Origin: JACCZX01 sp038216465 | Lineage (GTDB): Bacteria; Pseudomonadota; Gammaproteobacteria; Burkholderiales; Burkholderiaceae_F | NCBI GenBank assembly: GCA_038216465.1 | Contig: JBBQQC010000034.1 | Location: 1 to 23,984 of the forward strand | Length of the DNA: 23,984 nucleotides | Reading direction: 5' to 3' | Part shown: in pieces, positions 1 through 7,188 of the stretch | How the letters are laid out: each line of letters starts with the position of its first letter | Position numbering within the stretch: the stretch's first letter is position 1 | The notes under the pieces: model-generated | The model's database searches: none | What the model saw: the letters and a program-made list of their open reading frames with translations, nothing else | What the model was told of the DNA's origin: nothing | Translations under genes and position numbers: made by a program

Positions 1-56
1 CCCGCAGCCATTAGTGCTGCACTCATGGCCGTTTGTAGTGTCGCAGTCCAATCCAT
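1..56 (-). CDS. 5' end of an unidentified leftward gene (runs off the window)
   Basis: Only the first 18 codons are visible, starting with ATG at 56 and reading MDWTATLQTAMSAALMAA, open to the window edge. The start is supported by an excellent Shine-Dalgarno sequence, GAGGTGA at 68-62, with a 5-base spacer. The visible residues are alanine-rich and could be an amphipathic or membrane-leaning helix, but no family can be named from so little. The gene may be preceded by a long leader, because the nearest regulatory motif (a LexA box) lies about 175 bases upstream. Confidence 0.5.
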   Translation of the reverse strand, partial: MDWTATLQTAMSAALMAA

Positions 57-107
57 CTCGCTCACCTCACTTCAGTCACCGCGCAGTTCTAAACCAAATC
101 CGCTTGC

Positions 108-134
108 AAAACACAGAAGCCCTTGTAGTGTTTT
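108..134. repeat. Short inverted repeat upstream of the leftward gene
   Basis: Arms AAAACAC (108-114) and GTGTTTT (128-134) are perfect 7-base inverted repeats separated by 13 bases. The site is about 50 bases upstream of the start codon at 56, so it could be an operator or a leader hairpin for that gene. Arms this short and AT-rich could also arise by chance. Confidence 0.3.
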
Positions 135-220
135 AGACCGCTCGATTCTGCTCCTAAATGTAGGGGCTGCGGCATAACACGGACCGGCTGTTCGTCGCTA
201 ACCCGCGCTGCCACTGGCTG

Positions 221-250
221 TTGACGATAGTACTGTAAGAATATACAGTA
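221..250 (+). promoter_or_regulatory. LexA (SOS) box overlapping a rightward promoter
   Basis: Positions 231-250 read TACTGT-N8-ACAGTA. This agrees at every fixed position with the classical LexA operator (CTGT-N8-ACAG, extended TACTG-N10-CAGTA), and the central eight bases are AT-rich as expected. A possible sigma-70 promoter lies around it: -35 TTGACG at 221-226, a 17-base spacer, and -10 TACAGT at 244-249. LexA bound at the box would cover the spacer and -10. No recognisable gene follows to the right; transcription from it would run antisense through the GNAT pseudogene. A role for the leftward gene starting at 56 is also possible. Confidence 0.7.
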
Positions 251-347
251 TTAACAATCCCGCGAGAAGGCGCAAGGTTCGGCCGACGCCGGTGTGGGCA
301 CGTCGCGCGGAACGGCCCAGGTTGCGCATCCAGCGGTGCCGCGTAAG

Positions 348-567
348 TCATGCTCGCTGATGGCCGCCATCAGCCTCCGGCATCTGGATCGCGATTCCAA
401 CATGCGTTGCGATCCACTCGTCGGCCATGCCGTCGAGGTATGGGTGCGGTACGTTGAGAGTTGTATCCGCAACGCTTCGATCTCCAGCCAGTCGCATAAC
501 GTCGCCGGCGTTTGGGACGAACGGCCGAAGTATCAGTCGCCGAGTTTTTAACGTGGGTTGGATTCAC
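348..567 (-). pseudogene. Decayed N-terminus of a GNAT acetyltransferase (RimJ/RimL type)
   Basis: Read leftward from about 556 to the TGA at 350-348, one frame gives TRRLILRPF, then LAGDRSVADTTLNVPHPY, then DGMADEWIATH. This is the typical beginning of an Acetyltransf_3 (RimJ/RimL-like) GNAT domain. In that frame there is no start codon; a TGA lies just upstream. A GTG at 567 opens the neighbouring frame (MNPTHVK...), and removing one A from the five-A run near 545-550 would join the two into a normal start, MNPTHVKTRRLILRPF. After about 65 codons the similarity is lost and a stop follows, so the acetyl-CoA binding core is missing. The fragment lies 47 bases downstream of attH on the same strand. 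A sequencing error could explain the frameshift but not the lost C-terminus. Confidence 0.7.
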
Positions 568-614
568 TGTGTTGCGAGTCTGGTCGGCACGGCGATGAAT
601 AGGCAGCGCTGTCG

Positions 615-1694
615 CTACAGTCGAATCGGTGCAACGTAGCCGGTCATCTCAAGATAACCACGTCCAATAGCTTTGCCATTCTCCAGTAACACGCTCGCAC
701 CTTCCCAGTACACGGTGCCGGTACTCAGCCGCGAATCGAGTTCCTGGTCGTTCATCAGCGGCTGCGTGGCAAACGTTCGCTGACCGATGCGCACTTGGCG
801 AGCGACCGGCCACGTGGCACGTGTACGCGGCGAAGTCCACTCGGCCAGCGTTGAGAAAAGAATTTCGCGCGGTCCGAAGGCTTGCACGCTGCCGCCGTGC
901 GGACGCAGCGACGCGTACGCCTGCAGCGACGCCGGAGCGGCCGCCGGCTGCTGATTGCGAATCGAAAATGCCGTCAGCGCACTGCCGTCGTCGAGGTTCA
1001 TGCCGATCCAGTCCCACCCGGCCGCATCGGCGGCAAGCAGCGTGCTCGACCATTCGTGATCGAGCCAGCCTTGACCTGTGCGCTGCTCGGTTCTTCCATC
1101 GCGTGTCAGTCGCGCGTGCACGGTGAGCTGCGGCTGCGAGTAGTAGTAACTGGCATGCGTTGCCAGTAGCCCCTTGCGCGAGTAGCCGGCTTCGCCCTGC
1201 AGCAACAGCGGTTGCGTCGGTTGCGCATCGAGCTCGAGCGTAAAGCCGCGTCCTGTAACGATTCCACGATAGGCACCATTTGGCGCGCGCGATAGGCGCC
1301 AACGATCGAGCAGCACATCGGTGTCTTCGGTCGAGACCGACGCCGCGCCAAAACCAGCCCGCGCAATACGCTCGTCGTGCAACAGCGTGCCGCGTGCGGG
1401 GTCGGCAATCGCTGCGTGCGCAATCACCAGCTGCTTGGCGGCGAACGCGCTTGGGTTGGCAGGATCGATCGTTGTGCGAATTCTGAAGAACGTGATCTGA
1501 AAACCGATCGGAGCGCGCTCCCCGTTGAGCCAGCCGGTCAGGTACCACCACTCGGTGCGATAGTCGGGGTGCGCGCCGTGATCGCGCGGGAACGTCAGCG
1601 GACGCGGAGATACGAGCGGGTATTCGACCTGCGGCCACGCGCGATTCGAAGCAAGCGCGCCCGCGGCAAGCAACAGCGCGCGGCGCGACGCCAT
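615..1694 (-). CDS. attH: AttH/CrtC-like secreted lipocalin-fold protein (carotenoid 1,2-hydratase family)
   Basis: The 359-residue product belongs to the AttH/hydroxyneurosporene synthase-like family (COG5621, 'predicted secreted hydrolase'). The fold of a Nitrosomonas europaea member is a pair of lipocalin-like domains. It begins with a twin-arginine-like signal (MASRRALLLAAGALA), suggesting folded export to the periplasm. The family hallmark EWWYLTGW follows at about residues 48-55, and a DHEWSS segment lies in the middle. The substrate is unknown; neighbouring genes suggest export or processing of a lipophilic compound rather than carotenoid synthesis, since no crt genes are nearby. The start is either ATG at 1694, sharing one base with the permease stop (TGATG), or the adjacent GTG at 1697; both imply translational coupling. 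It is the last gene of the ATPase-permease-attH operon. Confidence 0.85.
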   Translation of the reverse strand: MASRRALLLAAGALASNRAWPQVEYPLVSPRPLTFPRDHGAHPDYRTEWWYLTGWLNGERAPIGFQITFFRIRTTIDPANPSAFAAKQLVIAHAAIADPARGTLLHDERIARAGFGAASVSTEDTDVLLDRWRLSRAPNGAYRGIVTGRGFTLELDAQPTQPLLLQGEAGYSRKGLLATHASYYYSQPQLTVHARLTRDGRTEQRTGQGWLDHEWSSTLLAADAAGWDWIGMNLDDGSALTAFSIRNQQPAAAPASLQAYASLRPHGGSVQAFGPREILFSTLAEWTSPRTRATWPVARQVRIGQRTFATQPLMNDQELDSRLSTGTVYWEGASVLLENGKAIGRGYLEMTGYVAPIRL

Positions 1695-4222
1695 CACCAG
1701 TCCTCACTGACGGCGCGCACCGCATCGATTGAAACAGCGCGTCTTCCCGCCAGCACCGCGGTGGCGACCGCCGCCACCATCAGCGCGCTCATCAAAGCCG
1801 CTATCAAGCCTTGCGGCGCATGAAAATCCATCGTCCAGTTGAACGACTGCGGGTTGATCACTTTGATCAGGACAACTGAAACGGCAAGGCCGGTGACCAG
1901 ACCTACGGCGATCGCGAGCGCAGTCAGGCACGCGCCCTCCAGCGCGAGCATCTGCAGAATCTGCCGCCGCGTCAACCCGATATGGCGCAGCATGCCGAAC
2001 TCGCGGGTACGTGCGATCGCCTGCGACGAAAAGGTGGCCGCAATTCCGACCAGACCGATCACGATCGCCGCGATCTCGAGCACGTAGGTGACGGCAAAGC
2101 TGCGATCGAAAATTCGCAGGCTGATCTGCCGGATCTCGCCGGTTTCTGCAAACTCGACCGCCGGCGATTCGATCTGCGCGCGCAGGTCCGCAATCACGCG
2201 GCTCGTCGTGACGCCCGGCTTAAGCCAGACACCGGCGTCGGTGAGCGTGTCGTCGCCGGTCAATGCCTGATAGTCGGGCGTGCGCATCGCGATCGCGCCG
2301 AACTGGCGCGCATAGTCGCGCCAGACGCCGACGACGGTAAAACTCCGCAAGCGGCCTGCCAGCGGTAATTCGACCACGGTGCCGACACGCATGCCGTAGA
2401 TATCCACCATCGGTTCGGTGATCCAGATTGGCGGCGGCATCCCTGGCTGCCACGGTGCGCTTGCTCCCGTCAAAGGCAGCATCGCGCCGGCATTCGCGAT
2501 GTCGATCGGCCGTGCCGTCAACGTCACCTGCGCGCGCTGTGGATCGAGCTGCAATCGGATCGCGCGCGAGAACTCGGCGCGTTCAACGGCAGGGTGCGAT
2601 TTGATGCGTGCGATATCGGCCTGCGAAAAAAATGCGGTCGAAGGACCTGGCGCGGCGCGCACATAAAGCTGCGCGGGAAGGATGCGTGTCAGCCACGCAT
2701 CGACCGAGTCGCGAAAGCTTGCCACCATGGTGGCCATCGCGATCATCAATGAAAAGCTCGCGACAATGCCGGCCATGCCGATGGCGGCGAAACTCGGCGC
2801 CTGCGCGATTCGCGTTACCGCGAGCAGCAGCGGTGGCGATGCTTGCGAGCGCGCTAGACGCTGCGCGAGCGCACCGAACAACGATCGCGCGATTCTCGTT
2901 TGCAGCGCGATGGCACCGATCAACACCGCAGCAATCGCTGCGTAGCCGAACACCGGAATGCCGGTGACCGGCGGCAAGCCGACCAGAACCGCGGCTAGTA
3001 CGAGCATCACGATGCCGGGCCCGGCGCGCGCGAGCGGCTTATGGGCATCCTCTTCGGCTCCCGCCTTCATCGCAAGCGCCGGCGACGTGCGAGCGGCATC
3101 GCGCGCCGGTAACCAGCTACCGGCGATTGAAGCAGCGAGTCCGAGCGCGAAGAAAATCAACATGGACCCTGCGGAGTAGTCGACATTGGGCTTCGTGCCC
3201 AAGAAAAATCCACTGCCAAGGTCGCCTCCCAGCAGCTGCAGGCTTGCCTCGGCGAGGAGCGCACCGAGGACCAGCCCAAGCGCACTGCCGAACGTGCCCA
3301 GCAGCAGCGCCTCGCCGATAAGAAGCAATTGAACCTCGCGCGCAGTGACGCCCGTCACGCGCAGAAACGCCAGTTGTGAGCGGCGCGCGATCGTCGCCTG
3401 CGCCTGCAATGACAGAACCAGAAACGCGCCGGTGAACAGCGCCACCAGCGCGAGCACGTTCAGGTTGACCCGGTACGCGCGTGAAAGATTCGATAGGCGA
3501 GTGGCCTCGCTGTCGGTAGTCGTCAGCGCAATGCCCGGCGGCAGTGCGAGCGACTGCGCGACCGCTGCCGGCGACGTGCCGGGTGAAAGCTTCAGATCGA
3601 TGCGCGTCAATACGCCGAGCCGGTCGAGCCGCCATTGCGCAAAGCCCAGATCCATCACGCCGACCAGTTGATCCGCGCCCGCGCCGGGCAAGCTGCCGGC
3701 CACGGGCAGCGCTACGACGCGGTCGGTCACCTGAACGTGCAGCGTGCCGCCTACGCGCACGCCAAACTTCTGCAGCGCTGCAGGTGAAAGAAAGATTCCG
3801 TCATCGATCGTCGCGAAACGCGAATTGTTGCTGGCAGGAACGGGCAACAGCGTCGAAGACAGCGCTGCGGCGCGAAACACATCGAGGCCGGTGATCGACA
3901 GCAGCGGCGCCGTCGGCGCGCCCGTGCCGAGAACGGCCGCGCTGACGGTGAGTCGAGGGCTCGCGAGCTCGACGGATGGGTGGGCGACTACGCGCTCCAG
4001 AACGCGCTCGTCGAATCCGGCGGTCGAGCCGCTGATTGAAGCATCGGCCTGTCCGGATGCGGATCTCACGGCCGACGAAAACTCGTTCAGGGCGGACGTG
4101 TTGATCAAATTGACCGCGTACCCGAGCGCAACACCCACCGCAATCGCGATGACCTGCACCAGCGTGCGCAGCCGATGCTGGCGCGCGTAGCCGGCGACCA
4201 CGTGCCACGCTAGCCAGAGCAT
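1694..4222 (-). CDS. ABC transporter permease with two FtsX domains (AttFG/YbbP-like)
   Basis: The 842-residue inner-membrane protein has the layout of fused FtsX/MacB-type permeases. An N-terminal membrane segment lies near residues 18-40 and is followed by a large periplasmic domain to about 245. Three helices of the first FtsX domain follow (about 250-375), then further helices at about 400-500. A second periplasmic domain (about 505-705) precedes the last three helices (about 710-835). E. coli YbbP is of similar size and layout. Such permeases act as mechanotransmitters or lipid/lipoprotein movers rather than classical importers. The start overlaps the ATPase gene by 13 bases and the stop overlaps attH, so the three genes should be made together. 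AttFG is often two genes; here both halves are one polypeptide. Confidence 0.88.
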   Translation of the reverse strand: MLWLAWHVVAGYARQHRLRTLVQVIAIAVGVALGYAVNLINTSALNEFSSAVRSASGQADASISGSTAGFDERVLERVVAHPSVELASPRLTVSAAVLGTGAPTAPLLSITGLDVFRAAALSSTLLPVPASNNSRFATIDDGIFLSPAALQKFGVRVGGTLHVQVTDRVVALPVAGSLPGAGADQLVGVMDLGFAQWRLDRLGVLTRIDLKLSPGTSPAAVAQSLALPPGIALTTTDSEATRLSNLSRAYRVNLNVLALVALFTGAFLVLSLQAQATIARRSQLAFLRVTGVTAREVQLLLIGEALLLGTFGSALGLVLGALLAEASLQLLGGDLGSGFFLGTKPNVDYSAGSMLIFFALGLAASIAGSWLPARDAARTSPALAMKAGAEEDAHKPLARAGPGIVMLVLAAVLVGLPPVTGIPVFGYAAIAAVLIGAIALQTRIARSLFGALAQRLARSQASPPLLLAVTRIAQAPSFAAIGMAGIVASFSLMIAMATMVASFRDSVDAWLTRILPAQLYVRAAPGPSTAFFSQADIARIKSHPAVERAEFSRAIRLQLDPQRAQVTLTARPIDIANAGAMLPLTGASAPWQPGMPPPIWITEPMVDIYGMRVGTVVELPLAGRLRSFTVVGVWRDYARQFGAIAMRTPDYQALTGDDTLTDAGVWLKPGVTTSRVIADLRAQIESPAVEFAETGEIRQISLRIFDRSFAVTYVLEIAAIVIGLVGIAATFSSQAIARTREFGMLRHIGLTRRQILQMLALEGACLTALAIAVGLVTGLAVSVVLIKVINPQSFNWTMDFHAPQGLIAALMSALMVAAVATAVLAGRRAVSIDAVRAVSEDW

Positions 4223-4878
4223 CGCTGCGGGCGCAGTCGCCCGTGATCGAGCACGACAATGCGGTCCGCAGATTGTGCGGCGGCCTCGGAATGCGTGACC
4301 AGCACGCCGCCCGCGCCACGCAACCGGATTTCCTTTCCCAGCAGCGCCAATACCGAGTGAGCGGTGTCGGGATCGAGGTTGCCGGTGGGTTCATCGGCAA
4401 GGATCAGCGCCGGTCGATGCACCAGGGCGCGTGCGAGAGCGACTCTTTGTAGCTCGCCGCCCGACAGCTCGCGCGGCATGCTGGTGGCGCGATCGCCGAG
4501 ACCGACAGCCGCCAGCATTTCTGCGGTGCGCTCGGCGCGTGCAGCGCCAGCAGTGCCGAGCAGCACCAGCGGCAACTCGACGTTCTGTCCGATCGTCAGA
4601 TGCGGCAGGATATGAAACGACTGGAAGACGAACCCGAGCTTGATGCGCCGCATGAGGGTGCGCTGTTCGTCGTTCATCGCAGCCAGATCGGCGCCGTCGA
4701 CGACAACGCGGCCCGCATCGGGGCGATCAAGCCCTGCAATCAGGTTCAGCAGCGTTGATTTGCCGGAGCCGGACTCGCCGACAACCGCGACGTATTCACC
4801 CGACGCCACCGAGAGGCCGAGTTCGGCGAGCACCGTGCGGGCACCGAACCGCTTGACCAATCCTTCAACCACCAACAT
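4210..4878 (-). CDS. ABC transporter ATP-binding protein (AttE/LolD/YbbA-like)
   Basis: This 222-residue cytoplasmic ATPase powers the adjacent FtsX-type permease. All ABC motifs are intact: Walker A GESGSGKST (residues 34-42), Q-loop Q86, signature LSGGE (138-142), Walker B LILADE (158-163), D-loop NLD (167-169) and switch H196. The sequence belongs to the LolD/MacB/YbbA subgroup (segment NVELPLVLLG after the Q-loop). It is the first gene of the leftward operon. The ATG at 4878 has no Shine-Dalgarno sequence, and a TAGAAT -10 element lies only six bases upstream, so the message may be leaderless. The exact substrate cannot be deduced. Confidence 0.92.
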   Translation of the reverse strand: MLVVEGLVKRFGARTVLAELGLSVASGEYVAVVGESGSGKSTLLNLIAGLDRPDAGRVVVDGADLAAMNDEQRTLMRRIKLGFVFQSFHILPHLTIGQNVELPLVLLGTAGAARAERTAEMLAAVGLGDRATSMPRELSGGELQRVALARALVHRPALILADEPTGNLDPDTAHSVLALLGKEIRLRGAGGVLVTHSEAAAQSADRIVVLDHGRLRPQRCSG

Positions 4879-4884
4879 GCGCGG

Positions 4885-4890
4885 ATTCTA
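4885..4890 (-). promoter_or_regulatory. -10 element (TAGAAT) for the att operon
   Basis: Read leftward, TAGAAT differs from TATAAT at one base and ends six bases before the ATPase start codon. Transcription would begin at or next to the A of the ATG. A weak -35 (GCGACA, 4916-4911) is 20 bases away, longer than optimal, so the promoter is tentative. Confidence 0.4.
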
Positions 4891-4916
4891 CGGAGCGATG
4901 CTGCGATCACTGTCGC

Positions 4917-4922
4917 TACAAT
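4917..4922 (+). promoter_or_regulatory. -10 element (TACAAT) for ilvA-egtD
   Basis: TACAAT differs from the -10 consensus by one base and lies in the 70-base divergent region between the att operon and ilvA. A start near 4929 would leave about 20 bases of leader before the TTG at 4949. No good -35 hexamer is visible. Confidence 0.4.
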
Positions 4923-4948
4923 CGCGCCCCACCTCGCGTGTCGGCGCA

Positions 4949-6166
4949 TTGAAAAAAAACGCAGTTACCTTCGACGATGTCCTTGCCGCGCAGGCCCGGC
5001 TCGCCGGTCACGTCGAGAACACGCCGTGCCTGCATTCGCAGACGCTGTCGCAGATCACCGGCGCTGACGTCTACCTGAAGTTCGAGAATCTGCAGTTCAC
5101 CGCGTCGTTCAAGGAACGCGGCGCGCTGAACAAACTGTCCCTGCTTTCGCAGCAGCAGAGGGACAAGGGCGTGATCGCGGTGTCGGCCGGCAACCACGCG
5201 CAAGGGGTGGCGTATCACGCGCAGCGCCTCGGCATTCCGGCGGTGATCGTGATGCCGCGCTTCTCACCGATGGTGAAGATAGAGCGCACGCGCGGGTTTG
5301 GCGCCGAAATCGTGCTGTCGGGCGATACGTTCGACGATTCGAAGACCGAGGCGGTGCGACTGGCGAGCGCGCGCGCGTTGACGATGGTGCATCCCTACGA
5401 TGACGCCAGTGTGGTTGCGGGGCAGGGCACGATTGCACTCGAAATGCTGTCGCAGCAGCCGGACATCGATTGCATGTGCGTGGCGATCGGCGGCGGCGGA
5501 TTGATCTCGGGTGTTGCAGTGGCAGCGCGCCACCTGAAGCCGGGCATCGATATCGTCGGCGTGCAGACCGATCAGTTTCCGTCGATGTACGCGGCGTTCA
5601 AGGGCGTGCAGATGGCTTCGGCCAACGCGACGCTTGCCGAAGGGATTGCGGTCAAACATCCGGGCGAGCTGACGTTGCCGATCGTCAGGAAGCTCGTCAA
5701 TGACGTGCTGCTGGTGTCGGAAGGCGATATCGAGCACGCAATCGTGATGCTGCTCGAGATCGAAAAGACCGTGGTCGAGGGGGCGGGTGCGACCGGACTG
5801 GCGGCGATGATGGCGCACCGAGAGCGCTTCGCCGGCCGCAAGGTCGGATTGATCCTGTGCGGCGGCAACATCGATCCGATGGTGCTGGCCGACATCATCG
5901 AACGCGGCATGGTTCGTGCTGGGCGATTGGCGCGCATTCGTGTTCACACGCGTGATGTACCAGGCGAACTGGCGCGCGCAGCCACCTTGATCGGACAGGC
6001 GGGAGCAAATATCGAAGAGGTTGCACACCAGCGTGCATTCACCACTTTGCCGGTGCAAAACGCCGAGCTCGAGTTCGTGCTGCAGACACGCGGACCGGAG
6101 CACATCGATGAGGTGCTGCGCACGCTGCACGGCGCCGGTCTGTACGCAACTACTCACCCCTATTGA
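4949..6166 (+). CDS. ilvA: Threonine ammonia-lyase, short form with one ACT domain
   Basis: The enzyme converts L-threonine to 2-oxobutanoate and ammonia using PLP, feeding isoleucine synthesis or threonine breakdown. The PLP lysine is K55 in SFKERGALNKL. The substrate loop SAGNHAQG is at 79-86 and the glycine-rich phosphate-binding loop GGGGLISG lies mid-protein. A single C-terminal ACT domain (about 325-400, RIRVHTRDVPGELARAA) marks the about 400-residue form rather than the 514-residue E. coli IlvA with two ACT-like domains. Catabolic or biosynthetic use cannot be decided. The start is uncertain: TTG at 4949 matches the usual family N-terminus (VTFDDVLAAQ just after the start), while in-frame ATG at 4898 would add 17 residues and put the start upstream of the likely -10. 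The stop lies 17 bases before the egtD start. Confidence 0.9.
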   Translation: MKKNAVTFDDVLAAQARLAGHVENTPCLHSQTLSQITGADVYLKFENLQFTASFKERGALNKLSLLSQQQRDKGVIAVSAGNHAQGVAYHAQRLGIPAVIVMPRFSPMVKIERTRGFGAEIVLSGDTFDDSKTEAVRLASARALTMVHPYDDASVVAGQGTIALEMLSQQPDIDCMCVAIGGGGLISGVAVAARHLKPGIDIVGVQTDQFPSMYAAFKGVQMASANATLAEGIAVKHPGELTLPIVRKLVNDVLLVSEGDIEHAIVMLLEIEKTVVEGAGATGLAAMMAHRERFAGRKVGLILCGGNIDPMVLADIIERGMVRAGRLARIRVHTRDVPGELARAATLIGQAGANIEEVAHQRAFTTLPVQNAELEFVLQTRGPEHIDEVLRTLHGAGLYATTHPY

Positions 6167-6183
6167 AAGCCCTGAGCGCAACT

Positions 6184-7188
6184 ATGGTTCCCGATGAAAT
6201 TCTTGCCCCGCCGCGTGCGGCACCGCCCTTCATCGATCTGCTCGGGACGACCATTGATCCGCGCGCCGAGCTGACCGAAGCGCTGCTCGAACCCGACGCG
6301 TTCATCCCGCCCAAATATTTCTACGACGCCCTGGGTTCGCGGCTGTTCGAGGCGATCTGCGAGTTGCCCGAGTATCCGTTGACGCGCACCGAGCGCGCTA
6401 TCGTCGATGCGCATGTGCATGAGATCGCTGCGCGCATCGGACCCGGCGGCGTGTTGATCGACCTGGGGGCCGGCAACTGCGAAAAAGCCGAGCGCCTGTT
6501 TGGCTGGCTGGCGCCGACGCAGTATGTCGCCATCGACATCGCCGCGGATTTTCTGCGCGACCGGCTCAAGGTGTTGGCCGAGCGCAACCCGCAGCATTCG
6601 ATGCTCGGCATCGCGCAGGATTTCACGAAGGCAATTGAACTACCGGCCGAAGTGGCCGTCGGCGCGCGCGTGTTTTTTTACCCGGGGTCTTCGATCGGCA
6701 ATTTCCCGCCGGAGGAGGCTTTGGCATTCCTGCAGCGCACACGCGCTGCCTGCGGCGACGATGGCCATTTGCTGTTTGGGGTGGATCTGGTCAAGGAGAA
6801 GCGCCTGCTCGATCTCGCCTACGACGATCCGCTGGGGGTCACTGCCGCCTTCAACCTGAACGTACTGCGCAACGTCAACGCGCTGATCGGCAGCGATTTC
6901 GATGTTGCCGACTGGCGTCACGTCGCGTTCTTCAACCCGCAACATTCGCGAATCGAAATGTATGTTGAATCGCGTCGCGAGCTGACCGTCCGCTGGGCTG
7001 GTGTCGCTCGCACTTTCGCCGCCGGCGATCGCATTCACACCGAAAATTCGTACAAGTACACGGCCGAAGGAATTCGGCAGATGCTGAGGCGAGCCGGCTA
7101 CGCGCGGGTAGCGCTATACATCGACGACGCGGATGGCTTTGCTGTGGCCCTGGCTGCGGCGCGAGCCGTCACCGACGCGCTAACCTGA
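6184..7188 (+). CDS. egtD: L-histidine N-alpha-methyltransferase EgtD
   Basis: EgtD uses three S-adenosylmethionine molecules to trimethylate histidine to hercynine, the first step of ergothioneine synthesis. The 334-residue product has the near-diagnostic segment KYFYDALGSRLFEAICEL followed by PEYPLTRTE (about residues 40-70). The SAM-binding motif I is LIDLGAGNCEKA, and NSYKYTAEGIRQMLRRAGY near the C-terminus is also typical. Length is close to the family norm (about 320-330). ATG at 6184 was chosen over the TTG at 6163, which overlaps the ilvA stop. The gene follows ilvA closely and is probably co-transcribed with it. Its last 20 bases overlap the convergent egtB gene. Confidence 0.93.
   Translation: MVPDEILAPPRAAPPFIDLLGTTIDPRAELTEALLEPDAFIPPKYFYDALGSRLFEAICELPEYPLTRTERAIVDAHVHEIAARIGPGGVLIDLGAGNCEKAERLFGWLAPTQYVAIDIAADFLRDRLKVLAERNPQHSMLGIAQDFTKAIELPAEVAVGARVFFYPGSSIGNFPPEEALAFLQRTRAACGDDGHLLFGVDLVKEKRLLDLAYDDPLGVTAAFNLNVLRNVNALIGSDFDVADWRHVAFFNPQHSRIEMYVESRRELTVRWAGVARTFAAGDRIHTENSYKYTAEGIRQMLRRAGYARVALYIDDADGFAVALAAARAVTDALT

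Larger units (their letters stand above)
57..614. other. Gene-poor left flank
   Basis: This stretch between the leftward gene at 56 and the end of attH at 615 contains no intact gene that I can support. It holds an inverted repeat (108-134), a LexA-type operator with promoter elements (221-250) and the remains of a GNAT acetyltransferase gene (348-567). The short open frames here have no recognisable domain, no convincing ribosome binding site, and composition unlike the neighbouring genes. Bases 135-220 and 251-347 show nothing identifiable. Confidence 0.6.

Noticed and set aside
294..551. Rightward 85-codon frame downstream of the SOS box
   Set aside because: No ribosome binding site or domain; it is antisense to the recognisable GNAT remnant, so a real SOS-controlled protein is not supported.
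649..1725. 358-codon leftward frame overlapping attH in another frame
   Set aside because: Arg/Ala-rich shadow typical of high-GC DNA; attH in the chosen frame has family motifs and operon overlap.
4640..4948. Upstream in-frame extension of threonine ammonia-lyase to 4640
   Set aside because: It would overlap the ABC ATPase gene on the other strand for over 200 bases, has low-complexity composition, and the family N-terminus begins near 4960.
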